From a virus, in IMG/VR virus record IMGVR_UViG_3300030380_001472, positions 1-22,935 of that record: DNA of 22,935 nt. One strand, 5' to 3'. Both the position numbers and the translations under genes were made by a program. A model generated the notes under the pieces. That model worked only from the letters and a program-made list of their open reading frames with translations, was not told the origin of the DNA and searched no databases. Positions 16,567-22,430 of the stretch are shown here, in pieces. Position 1 is the stretch's first letter. Every line of letters begins with the position of its first letter.

Positions 16567-17598
16567 TTAATCCTTACTACAAACTATTACGTTTGCCCTT
16601 TTTATATCCATACCTGGAACAGAAAGAGCAATTGAAGGTGCTCCCATTGTTCCTGTTAAATTTCCTGATCCACTGACAGGGTGAGTGTGAGAGCCACCAC
16701 CTCCTGTAGATCCAGTTGAACCACCTGGTCCAATTCTTGACTGAGGACCACTATCAACATTAGGACCACCACTTATTGATTGAGAAGGGTGAGAGTGAGA
16801 TGGAATTTCAGGTGTTGACAAAGTCACATCACTTGCAGATCCCCCTTCGATTGTTAAAGGAGATATATCAACTGTACCCGCTCCTGAGGTAGCTTTTGAT
16901 CCTGAAAAAACTGAATTAAATAAATCTGAACCACCTGTTCCTGCAGTACCAGAAGTTATAACTCTTAGTGTTGCATTGGTTAAAGCCGCTGCAGTATTTT
17001 GAGTCCAACCTGTTGGTGCGGACGCTTGTAAAAAAACCATTTGTGTATCTGCGGGTAAGGTGCTTACTCCTGTTAGATCTCCACCTGCACCAGTAAATGA
17101 AGAGGCAACAACCTGTCCATTTGATTTTACTTGTACAGATCCACCAACCGCACCCGCACCTTTAAAACTGACAGTGCCTAATGAAGATGCAAACAAGTCA
17201 ACAACTTTGTTACTTGCATTGTTGTAAGCAATAGTGTGCGCTCCTTGTTGTATTGTAATTGAGTTTGCAGTATGACCTGTTGGCGCTACCTTTAAAGTAT
17301 GTGAGCCAGAGGTATTGTTAAAAAATATATAATTATTTTCTACAGCGGGAATGAATACAATAATATCTCCTGTTAAAGCACCAGTAAATTCTATAACTTT
17401 ATTAGCAGCTTCTGCCGAAGGATCAGCATCTCCTGTTGTTAAAGTTATGTTAGCGGAACCTGCTACAGATTTAGCAAGAAAGCCTCCACCGAATGTATCA
17501 ATAGTATTAAGATTGTTATTTGTTCTAGTGCCCCAAGTGTTGGCGTTTGCGCCACTTGCCATGAGTTCTAGTTTTAATCTATCTGAATATGTACTCAT
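16567..17598 (-). CDS. Tail fibre/collar protein, paralog 1 of 3 (343 aa)
   Basis: The first translated of three tandem fibres. Anchor TYSDRLKLELMASGANANTW, then AANKVIEFTGALTGDI and VENNYIFFNNTSGSHTL; collar-like APTGWT and GTGGSDLFNSVF; tip HSH at 268-270 and HTH at 304-306; end MDIKRANVIVCSKD. The variable loop between the histidine motifs (SQSISGGPNVDSGPQSRIGP) differs fully from the other copies. The ATG at 17598 has only a distant AAGG, 13 nt upstream. The Gly-rich segment recalls polyglycine adhesin tips of T-even-like phages, but no true collagen Gly-X-Y run is present. Likely a virion adhesin; receptor unknown. Confidence 0.88.
   Translation of the reverse strand: MSTYSDRLKLELMASGANANTWGTRTNNNLNTIDTFGGGFLAKSVAGSANITLTTGDADPSAEAANKVIEFTGALTGDIIVFIPAVENNYIFFNNTSGSHTLKVAPTGHTANSITIQQGAHTIAYNNASNKVVDLFASSLGTVSFKGAGAVGGSVQVKSNGQVVASSFTGAGGDLTGVSTLPADTQMVFLQASAPTGWTQNTAAALTNATLRVITSGTAGTGGSDLFNSVFSGSKATSGAGTVDISPLTIEGGSASDVTLSTPEIPSHSHPSQSISGGPNVDSGPQSRIGPGGSTGSTGGGGSHTHPVSGSGNLTGTMGAPSIALSVPGMDIKRANVIVCSKD
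16571..16575 (-). promoter_or_regulatory. Shine-Dalgarno of fibre paralog 2, made by the last codons of paralog 1
   Basis: AAGGATTAA at the end of paralog 1 places AAGGA 5 nt before the ATG of paralog 2. It has the same sequence and reading as the site at the next junction. Confidence 0.7.
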
Positions 17599-17636
17599 TT
17601 TTTAATAAAAACCTTTTTTTGAATATATTGAAGTTA

Positions 17637-18623
17637 TCACGCTGCGTCAACCTCTGTCCAAGTGTTGCTCGCTCCTGTAACAACATTTGCCCATGGTGTA
17701 GAGAAGGGATCTCCAGGAACTATAGATAAATCTAATCCTGTCACATTTACTGTGGCACCACCTGTAGCTGTTTCTGTGCCTGTTGCAAAGCTTAAAGCTA
17801 CAGTTGAAACACTTACAACGACACCTGTTCCAACCTCAATAGTAGGTGTTCCTAATGCAGTATTCATGGCGACACTACTTAAAGTGCCTACCTTATCTGC
17901 TGAAACACTTACTGTTCCAAGTGCAGAAGTCATGGCCACCGAAGGAGAATCTACCTGTGTAAATATGTCGATAACAGGGGTTCCGATAGCAAAATCTAAT
18001 TGATCAGAAGGAGCAATGACTCCTACGTTTCCTTCTCCTGCAATACCTGAAGCTCCTGATAGGGCTGCACCTATTGTTAAACTGTCTAATGTAACTAAGG
18101 AAGTACCTGTTTCGGTCGTATCGCCTAGAGCACTTGTCATCTCTAGCCCTGTTACGGAAACTATAACACCTGATCCTACTTCTACTGCAGGAGTTCCCAA
18201 CGCAGTAGACATCGTAACGCTACTGACATTGTTTATGAATTCAATGTTGGCGTTCCATTCAAAAGAACCCCATTCTGCTCTTCCCCAACCTGCATCAACA
18301 GAACCTGAGGCAGTTTCAGTTCCTGTTGTAAATGCCATAGAAAGACTTGGCAGAACAACGCCTGTGCCTTCTCCTACAGTTACTCCAGATAATTGTGTTT
18401 CAAATGTAACGGGTGTTACAGAAACAACGTGTTCAGGTTCACCTATCGCCGTACCTGTGGCTGATGTTACTTGAAGTGAATCAAGTGTGACTACAACGTC
18501 ACCAACAAAGGTTTCGGTGCCTAGTGTTGTAGTTGTCGATAACCCAGTAACAGATACTGTGACCGAACTTTGTTGGCCCCAAAAGCCTTGTCCCCACGTG
18601 CCCTCATTCCAAGAATCTGCCAT
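17637..18623 (-). CDS. Repeat-built beta-rich tail protein (328 aa)
   Basis: The N terminus WNEGTWGQGFWGQQ and an internal GWGRAEWGSFEWNAN (about 110-125) are Trp-Gly repeats typical of a marine phage tail protein group. The rest consists of about twelve copies of a 20-25 residue unit with consensus Val-x-x-(Leu/Val)-x-(Met/Thr)-x-(Ser/Thr)-Ala-Leu-Gly-(Thr/x), for example VSSVTMSTALGTP, VTGLEMTSALGD, SPSVAMTSALGTV and SSVAMNTALGTP. This fits a beta-solenoid or string of strands. It ends in TPWANVVTGASNTWTEVD. ATG at 18623 sits 7 nt behind AAGGA. It lies between a 147-aa virion protein and the fibre genes, so a tail spike, fibre base or decoration role is likely but not proven. Confidence 0.82.
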   Translation of the reverse strand: MADSWNEGTWGQGFWGQQSSVTVSVTGLSTTTTLGTETFVGDVVVTLDSLQVTSATGTAIGEPEHVVSVTPVTFETQLSGVTVGEGTGVVLPSLSMAFTTGTETASGSVDAGWGRAEWGSFEWNANIEFINNVSSVTMSTALGTPAVEVGSGVIVSVTGLEMTSALGDTTETGTSLVTLDSLTIGAALSGASGIAGEGNVGVIAPSDQLDFAIGTPVIDIFTQVDSPSVAMTSALGTVSVSADKVGTLSSVAMNTALGTPTIEVGTGVVVSVSTVALSFATGTETATGGATVNVTGLDLSIVPGDPFSTPWANVVTGASNTWTEVDAA

Positions 18624-18640
18624 GGCAATTCCTTTTTATA

Positions 18641-19084
18641 TTAAGATAGTCTTAATATAGCACTTGAAGCATCATTAGTTGGGAATGCGATTGTAAATGT
18701 ACCGTTTGTTGATGTTTTAACACTTCCGAAATCAAGAACACAAATAGCTGCATTCGTATTAGCTGCAGATCTATTATAGATCAAAGCTGCTTGAGCAGAA
18801 ATTGTTGCTGATGTAAAACTTGCGTTTGCAAAATCAACAAATGCTGTTGAAGCTGTTGCACTAGTTGCTGTTAAGCCAATGGTTGGACTTGTTAAAGTTA
18901 TACCACCTGCTGCGTATGTTCCTGATGCGCCTACTTCGTTTGTTGCGGAATAGGCTGTTGTGTTTCCGTTTAAAGTTACTGAATTTGTATACAGAGCGAG
19001 ATTAATTGTATCATTATCAATATCGTGGTCCCCTGCTAACAGCTCCTTTTTAAAGGAAGCACAGACTGCTTGGTTTATTGCCAT
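18641..19084 (-). CDS. Conserved marine phage virion protein, Ala/Thr/Ser-rich (147 aa)
   Basis: The protein reads AVCASFKKELLAGDHDID near the N terminus, then INLALYTNSVTLNGNTTAYS, and a beta-rich remainder with AFVDFANASFTSATISAQAA and LIYNRSA. This is a family I recognise from many marine phages as a small virion protein of uncertain position (tail or decoration). No enzyme motif. It has the best Shine-Dalgarno in the window, a perfect AGGAGGT 8 nt before the ATG, so it may be made in large amount. It starts 2 nt after the 231-aa gene ends. Confidence 0.82.
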   Translation of the reverse strand: MAINQAVCASFKKELLAGDHDIDNDTINLALYTNSVTLNGNTTAYSATNEVGASGTYAAGGITLTSPTIGLTATSATASTAFVDFANASFTSATISAQAALIYNRSAANTNAAICVLDFGSVKTSTNGTFTIAFPTNDASSAILRLS

Positions 19085-19086
19085 TT

Positions 19087-19782
19087 TTAACTACCTCCTG
19101 GGTCTACTGATTTTAAGGGGAGTCGTAATACTCCATCACTGTACTCATCCCTACGTTTACGTCCCATCTGCTCTTGTGCAAATAACTGCAGAGCTTGTTG
19201 GAACCTCTGGTCGTATAATTGCATATCTTGTGTATTTTTCAAGTATGAATATGCTTCGGCAACTGTGCCGTAAATTAAAACCTCTGGTGCGTTATTAGAT
19301 AAAAATGTTGTAGTGGTCGTTGTGCCCGAACCATTGCCTAATCTTTGTGGAGTTTCGTCGTACCACATTTCTACTGTATAGGCCACATTAGGAGTAGGCG
19401 CCACAATCAAAGTTGTTGCGTCCCAGTTTCCCCAATACTTTGGCTTGCCTGTAAAATTTGTATCAGTTGTGGATCTTTCGGGAGAATATTCATCCATAAA
19501 CGTAGCATCTCTTTGTTCAATCCAAGTTCTAGTTCCGTCAGTTTCTACTAATTGTAGTCCTCTAGCAAATCTAAATCCACCTTCGGGCCCGGATACATCT
19601 AAGAAAGCATTGTTGGCTTCAAAGGTTGTAGTAGCGTATCTTCTCTGATCATCACTATCAACTTCTCTTGCAATTTTATTTTCTACATTTGTGATAAAAA
19701 CATTAATAACTGTGTTTGTTAAAACATCAGATGTTACTTCGGTATAATTTCTTACATTGTCTAAAAGTTCAGAATAATTCAT
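19087..19782 (-). CDS. Neck/adaptor-type structural protein (231 aa)
   Basis: The opening MNYSELLDNVRNYTEVTSDV and NTVINVFITNVENKIAREVD is the helical start of a phage adaptor protein type (DUF6682-like) often found after head genes. Later segments FARGLQLVETDGTRTWIEQR and PKYWGNWDATTLIVAPTPN form beta strands, and EVLIYGTVAEAYSYLKN with QDMQLYDQRFQQALQLFAQE returns to helices. This helix-beta-helix order fits adaptor proteins that connect portal and tail. ATG overlaps the zinc-ribbon gene's stop (ATGA), so both are likely coupled. Assignment is by recalled similarity and context. The final codons form the Shine-Dalgarno of the next gene. Confidence 0.78.
   Translation of the reverse strand: MNYSELLDNVRNYTEVTSDVLTNTVINVFITNVENKIAREVDSDDQRRYATTTFEANNAFLDVSGPEGGFRFARGLQLVETDGTRTWIEQRDATFMDEYSPERSTTDTNFTGKPKYWGNWDATTLIVAPTPNVAYTVEMWYDETPQRLGNGSGTTTTTTFLSNNAPEVLIYGTVAEAYSYLKNTQDMQLYDQRFQQALQLFAQEQMGRKRRDEYSDGVLRLPLKSVDPGGS
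19093..19099 (-). promoter_or_regulatory. Perfect Shine-Dalgarno AGGAGGT before the 147-aa virion gene
   Basis: The heptamer is fully complementary to the 16S anti-SD and lies 8 nt before ATG at 19084. It is built from the Pro-Gly-Gly-Ser end of the upstream gene. Confidence 0.8.
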
Positions 19783-20108
19783 GATATCACCACGGCCACT
19801 GTACCAACTGCTGACGATATTATCAAGTCATCTCTAATAGGTGCAGGTTGCATACCAACACTTTGAAAAGGAGTGCTATTTGGAAATCCAACAGGAACAA
19901 CTATTGGTTCAATTCTATCTGGTCTAGGATTTTGTAAAGCCTCTGGATCGGGTCTTGAGTATGGAGGATCGAGTTGTGGATGTTTTGGTTCATAACACTC
20001 TGGGCAAACCATGAGTCCGTTCCATTCCTTTCTTATATCTAAATAAGGATATTGATAACCACATCTATCACAAATTGCTTGTGACTGTTTTCCAACTGCA
20101 AAAGCCAT
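19779..20108 (-). CDS. Small zinc-ribbon structural-cluster protein (109 aa)
   Basis: Two CxxC knuckles, C13-C16 (AICDRCGYQYPY) and C35-C38 (LMVCPECYEPKHP), form a classic zinc ribbon over the first 40 residues. A Pro/Asp-rich linker (HPQLDPPYSRPDPEALQNPR) leads to a short hydrophobic C-terminal strand (AVGTVAVVIS). Proteins of this build recur between adaptor genes of marine phages. The ribbon may bind protein or DNA at the neck, but no partner is shown. ATG lies behind AGGA made by the upstream gene's end (TTTTTTAGGACTTAA); the stop overlaps the next ATG by 4 nt. Confidence 0.8.
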   Translation of the reverse strand: MAFAVGKQSQAICDRCGYQYPYLDIRKEWNGLMVCPECYEPKHPQLDPPYSRPDPEALQNPRPDRIEPIVVPVGFPNSTPFQSVGMQPAPIRDDLIISSAVGTVAVVIS

Positions 20109-20110
20109 AA

Positions 20111-20776
20111 TTAAGTCCTAAAAAAATTTTGAGGCACTAAATGCACTGAAGTTCTTTGACCATCTTCTGTTAATGCTCTTTGTAATTCGTCTTCATAATA
20201 AAGTTTCATTTCTTGAACTCTTCCGGGATTATGTTTTTGAGATAGATAAAAAGATAAACCAGAAACCATGCAAGGCAAAAATCTGTAAGGAGCGTCAGGA
20301 GTAGCTGTATATTTTCCTGCATCTTCAATCCTTGCAACATAATAATAATTAATTTGTGTGTCTGTCACATTAGGAGTTAGATATAAATTAATTTCAACGT
20401 TAGATAAATTTCTTCTGACATAATATTGAGAAGGTGTTCCTTGTGATGATTTATTTGGTATTGCTTGATACTCTGATCTTGAAATTTTAGTCATAGTAGT
20501 ATCTGTACTGCCATTTCTAAAAACTGCTTCTAAGACATCACTTGTGTTTGCAGGTGCAGTATAAGTTGTTGTCCCTGCAGTTAAATTTTGAGTATGATTA
20601 GTAACTTTCCAAAGATGAACTCCTCTATTGCCCCATTCAGATAACAACAGATTTAAACTTCTTCTAGCTGATTTAATATCATAGCCTGTTCTGACTTGTC
20701 TACCAATCCTCTCGAAAGATTCTTCGATAATCTCGTCAATATCTAAATTAAAATCTGTTGTACCTGATGTAGCCAT
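20111..20776 (-). CDS. P22 gp4-like head-tail adaptor protein (221 aa)
   Basis: The N-terminal helices (DIDEIIEESFERIGRQVRTG, then ARRSLNLLLSEWGNRGVHLW) match the start of the gp4/gp6-like adaptor group, in which a helix ending in Glu-Trp packs against the portal ring. A beta domain follows (TTYTAPANTSDVLEAVFRNG and VEINLYLTPN), then a C-terminal helix pair (FLPCMVSGLSFYLSQKHNPG and MKLYYEDELQRALTEDGQ). The protein should form the ring below the portal that prepares tail attachment. ATG overlaps the stop of the 49-aa repeat gene (TAATG). Function is by recalled similarity and gene order; I consider it likely. Confidence 0.82.
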   Translation of the reverse strand: MATSGTTDFNLDIDEIIEESFERIGRQVRTGYDIKSARRSLNLLLSEWGNRGVHLWKVTNHTQNLTAGTTTYTAPANTSDVLEAVFRNGSTDTTMTKISRSEYQAIPNKSSQGTPSQYYVRRNLSNVEINLYLTPNVTDTQINYYYVARIEDAGKYTATPDAPYRFLPCMVSGLSFYLSQKHNPGRVQEMKLYYEDELQRALTEDGQRTSVHLVPQNFFRT

Positions 20777-20925
20777 TATTTTTTCTTCATCATCATTCCG
20801 CCGCCACGCTTCTTCATGACTTGCTTCTTCTTGGCCATCATTCCGCCGCCAGCTTTTTTCTTAACTTGCTTCTTCTTGGCCATTCCTCCGCCTCTTTTTT
20901 TGATTACTTGCTTTTTTTTCATCAT
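20776..20925 (-). CDS. Tiny highly basic repeat protein, K/G repeats (49 aa)
   Basis: ATG at 20925 (a second ATG follows directly) to TAA at 20778-20776. The protein consists of three units: MMKKKQVIKKRGGG, MAKKKQVKKKAGGG and MMAKKKQVMKKRGGG, then MMMKKK. Nearly half of all residues are Lys or Arg and there is no acidic residue. AGAGG lies about 9 nt upstream, formed by the end of the 191-aa gene, and the stop overlaps the adaptor gene as TAATG, so translation is well supported. Such a peptide would bind nucleic acid or an acidic partner; DNA condensation or a head-linked role is inference. It is shorter than common gene-calling limits. Confidence 0.75.
   Translation of the reverse strand: MMKKKQVIKKRGGGMAKKKQVKKKAGGGMMAKKKQVMKKRGGGMMMKKK
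20797..20925 (-). repeat. Three tandem 42-45 bp in-gene repeats
   Basis: Units at 20925-20884 (42 bp), 20883-20842 (42 bp) and 20841-20797 (45 bp) share AAGAAGAAGCAAGT and GGCGGCGGAATG blocks. Units 2 and 3 are the closest at DNA level. They are richer in GC than the surroundings and encode the K/G peptide, so expansion by slippage or unequal recombination is plausible. Confidence 0.75.
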
Positions 20926-20930
20926 GACAA

Positions 20931-21506
20931 TTACCTCTTCTTATTAAGTTTTTCATACGTACGTTGCCTTTCAGCTACCACTTCTTCATAGTAGTCTTTA
21001 GGCCATTTCTCATAATAGCCTATCTTATGTAGTTTGCAACTTGCATCATAGAGTTGTTTAAACTTTTGTATAAGCATCATGGAATATTCTAAATCTGAAT
21101 GTTCTACAGGTTCCTCTGTGGGATCGCATAAAAACTCTTGTTCATTAGGGTCAGCAGGAGTTTCGGGGTGAAATCCCATAAAATATACATCTTTTCTGTT
21201 GTAGGTTTTATTGTAGAAATCTATCTTGTCTTGAAACTGTTCGGGAGAGTATTGTTCAAAAAAAGGGTCACAATAGATAATTATATCGTGTTGTTTTTTA
21301 TTCCAAGATTTAATAACTGAAGTTAATTGTTTTTCGTATTTAGATTTGTCCATGCGAACTTCTATTCGTAGTTTATTATCTCTTCTCCATTTAGCGGCAA
21401 ATGGACAGGCAGGGAAACCTATGTGTTTGTTAACTGGTTCTAAGACAGTCTTAGACCAATTAACTACATCAAGTTTTATTTTTTCTGCTTGTTTTTTTCT
21501 TGACAA
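20931..21506 (-). CDS. Conserved marine phage protein with CPFA and FHP motifs (191 aa)
   Basis: A soluble mixed alpha/beta protein. VVNWSKTVLEPVNKHIGFPA leads into CPFAAKWR, a later HDIIIYCDPFF strand, then DVYFMGFHPETPADPNEQE and a C-terminal helical part (MMLIQKFKQLYDASCKLHKI, GYYEKWPKDYYEEVV). The spaced Trp-x-x-x-Val, CPFA and FHP elements recall the DUF1415 group of bacterial proteins, but similarity is limited and may be chance. Proteins like it occur in cyanophage and other marine phage genomes without known function. The start is TTG at 21506, inside the end of the 91-aa gene (38-nt overlap); the first in-frame ATG is residue 52 and would remove the conserved part. Confidence 0.75.
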   Translation of the reverse strand: MSRKKQAEKIKLDVVNWSKTVLEPVNKHIGFPACPFAAKWRRDNKLRIEVRMDKSKYEKQLTSVIKSWNKKQHDIIIYCDPFFEQYSPEQFQDKIDFYNKTYNRKDVYFMGFHPETPADPNEQEFLCDPTEEPVEHSDLEYSMMLIQKFKQLYDASCKLHKIGYYEKWPKDYYEEVVAERQRTYEKLNKKR

Positions 21507-21744
21507 ATGTTCTTGCTCTTGAGGGTGTAGGCCCTGTATTTGATTTAGCTTGTTTTCTTCTAACGGCTCCTGCTTTTTGTCCTTTAGACATGGCCCTTGC
21601 TTTTGCTATTGGGACGCACTTGGGGTAGTTTTTTCTTTTTTCTCCGCCACTTCTACCACATTTAGGATAAGAACCATCAGATTTTTTATTGGCTATATCT
21701 ACCCAATTTTCTTTTACCCAAGATCTAAGTCCTTTTTTTGCCAT
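21469..21744 (-). CDS. Small basic conserved protein, KGLRSWVKENWVDI type (91 aa)
   Basis: The start is ATG at 21744 behind AAGGA. It begins MAKKGLRSWVKENWVDIANK, has YPKCGRSGG and NYPKCVPIAKARAM with two Cys (29 and 43), and ends in a Lys/Arg/Thr-rich tail (SRARTFVKKKTSRKNK). I recognise this small family from cyanophages, other marine phages and some giant viruses (DUF5872-like, from memory). No function is established. Basic charge suggests nucleic acid contact. It overlaps the upstream 97-aa gene by 20 nt and the downstream 191-aa gene by 38 nt. Confidence 0.8.
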   Translation of the reverse strand: MAKKGLRSWVKENWVDIANKKSDGSYPKCGRSGGEKRKNYPKCVPIAKARAMSKGQKAGAVRRKQAKSNTGPTPSRARTFVKKKTSRKNKT

Positions 21745-22018
21745 GTTGTTTCCTTATACTATTTTTACCGCTTTTGAATATAGAAGCCACTTTATTTTTA
21801 CCCATAACTTTAGCTCTTTGTTCTCCTACAGTGAGGATTTGAATTTTGCGTGCGTAACTTTTGTTGACTTTTTTAACTTTCGAAACAGTTTTGCGTGCAT
21901 CCGTTGGAGTAGCAAACTTAATACCGACAGTATCTTTTGGATTCTCATCTGTATAAAGTCTTCTACCAGACCCTTTTGGTTTTTTACCTGTTCCTACTTT
22001 GGGGTCTTTTGTTTTCAT
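21725..22018 (-). CDS. Small basic conserved protein, KPKGSGRRLYTDENP type (97 aa)
   Basis: It opens MKTKDPKVGTGKKPKGSGRR, then LYTDENPKDTVGIKF, an element I recognise from small proteins of cyanophages and other marine phages. The middle helix (VNKSYARKIQILTVGEQRA) and basic end (SGKNSIRKQHGKKRT) give a strongly positive protein. ATG overlaps the upstream stop (TAATG) and the gene has no Shine-Dalgarno of its own, so it is probably translated by coupling. Likely a nucleic acid- or capsid-linked small protein; function unknown. Confidence 0.8.
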   Translation of the reverse strand: MKTKDPKVGTGKKPKGSGRRLYTDENPKDTVGIKFATPTDARKTVSKVKKVNKSYARKIQILTVGEQRAKVMGKNKVASIFKSGKNSIRKQHGKKRT

Positions 22019-22281
22019 TACAGACGTTTAGTTACTTTTCTTCTGTTCTCCATGACGCCACCACAACCTTTTGCGATACCACCTTGCTTAAAACTAGAAA
22101 CTTTTTTTCTTTCTTGTGATACTTGATTTATCATACCACCATCAGCTTTTTTATTTTTTTTACCACCTGGAGTAACTTTTCCAGAACATACTGCGCCTGC
22201 ATACATATTAGCATAAGCGCTAGGGTAGACTTTAAATTTCCGCTTTGCGGCGGCTTTTCCTTTTGCGCATAGTTTTGCCAT
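22018..22281 (-). CDS. Small basic conserved protein, KLCAKGKAAAKRKFKVYPSA type (87 aa)
   Basis: The start MAKLCAKGKAAAKRKFKVYP followed by SAYANMYAGAVCSGKVTPGG is the mark of a short family found in marine phages and some giant viruses. The C-terminal part carries KKADGGMINQVSQ and KQGGIAKGCGGVMENRRKVT, a Gly/Lys/Cys tail often seen separately at the ends of marine phage proteins, so the protein looks like two joined modules. Function unknown. ATG at 22281 follows the Cys-rich gene by 8 nt, with GAGGAG in the end of that gene. Together with the 97-, 91- and 49-aa genes it forms a group of small basic proteins. Confidence 0.8.
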   Translation of the reverse strand: MAKLCAKGKAAAKRKFKVYPSAYANMYAGAVCSGKVTPGGKKNKKADGGMINQVSQERKKVSSFKQGGIAKGCGGVMENRRKVTKRL

Positions 22282-22289
22282 TTTTCTTT

Positions 22290-22430
22290 TTACTCCTCAC
22301 TCCCGGTTTCGTTATTTGTTGTCTCATCTGAGCTCGGCTGATCGTCATGCACGCACCTCGGACACTCGCACATACATGGCGTTCCTAAACTGCAGTGACA
22401 AGAACATCCACATATCTGACATTGTTTCAT
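22290..22430 (-). CDS. Cys-rich metallothionein-like small protein (46 aa)
   Basis: ATG at 22430 to TAA at 22292-22290. The N-terminal half MKQCQICGCSCHCSLGTPCM and CECPRC holds nine Cys at residues 4, 7, 9, 11, 13, 19, 21, 23 and 26. They form CxxCxCxCxC and CxCxCxxC clusters with one His, while the C-terminal 20 residues are acidic and polar (DDQPSSDETTNNETGSEE). This density and CxC spacing are those of metallothioneins binding several Zn, Cu or Cd ions as thiolate clusters. Zn-binding is more likely if the His takes part. The ATG overlaps the upstream micro-ORF stop as TAATG. Metal binding is inferred from spacing only; an alternative is a disulphide-rich peptide, less likely in cytoplasm. 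Confidence 0.72.
   Translation of the reverse strand: MKQCQICGCSCHCSLGTPCMCECPRCVHDDQPSSDETTNNETGSEE

Noticed and set aside
14479-17598. Collagen-like Gly-X-Y repeats in the fibre tips
   Set aside because: Gly-rich runs are present but there is no sustained Gly every third residue, so true collagen is not supported.
17599-17636. T-rich stretch between fibre paralog 1 and the repeat protein as a terminator
   Set aside because: On the transcribed strand there is no stable stem before a U-run; the A/T tract alone is common in this AT-rich sequence.
17662-18474. Plus-strand open frames of 113 and 152 codons opposite the repeat tail protein
   Set aside because: They are Val/Thr/Pro-rich mirror products of the repeated minus-strand codons and have no independent coding features.
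20797-20925. Short regular repeats that could suggest a CRISPR array
   Set aside because: The repeats are directly adjacent without unique spacers and encode an in-frame K/G peptide; no cas genes are near.
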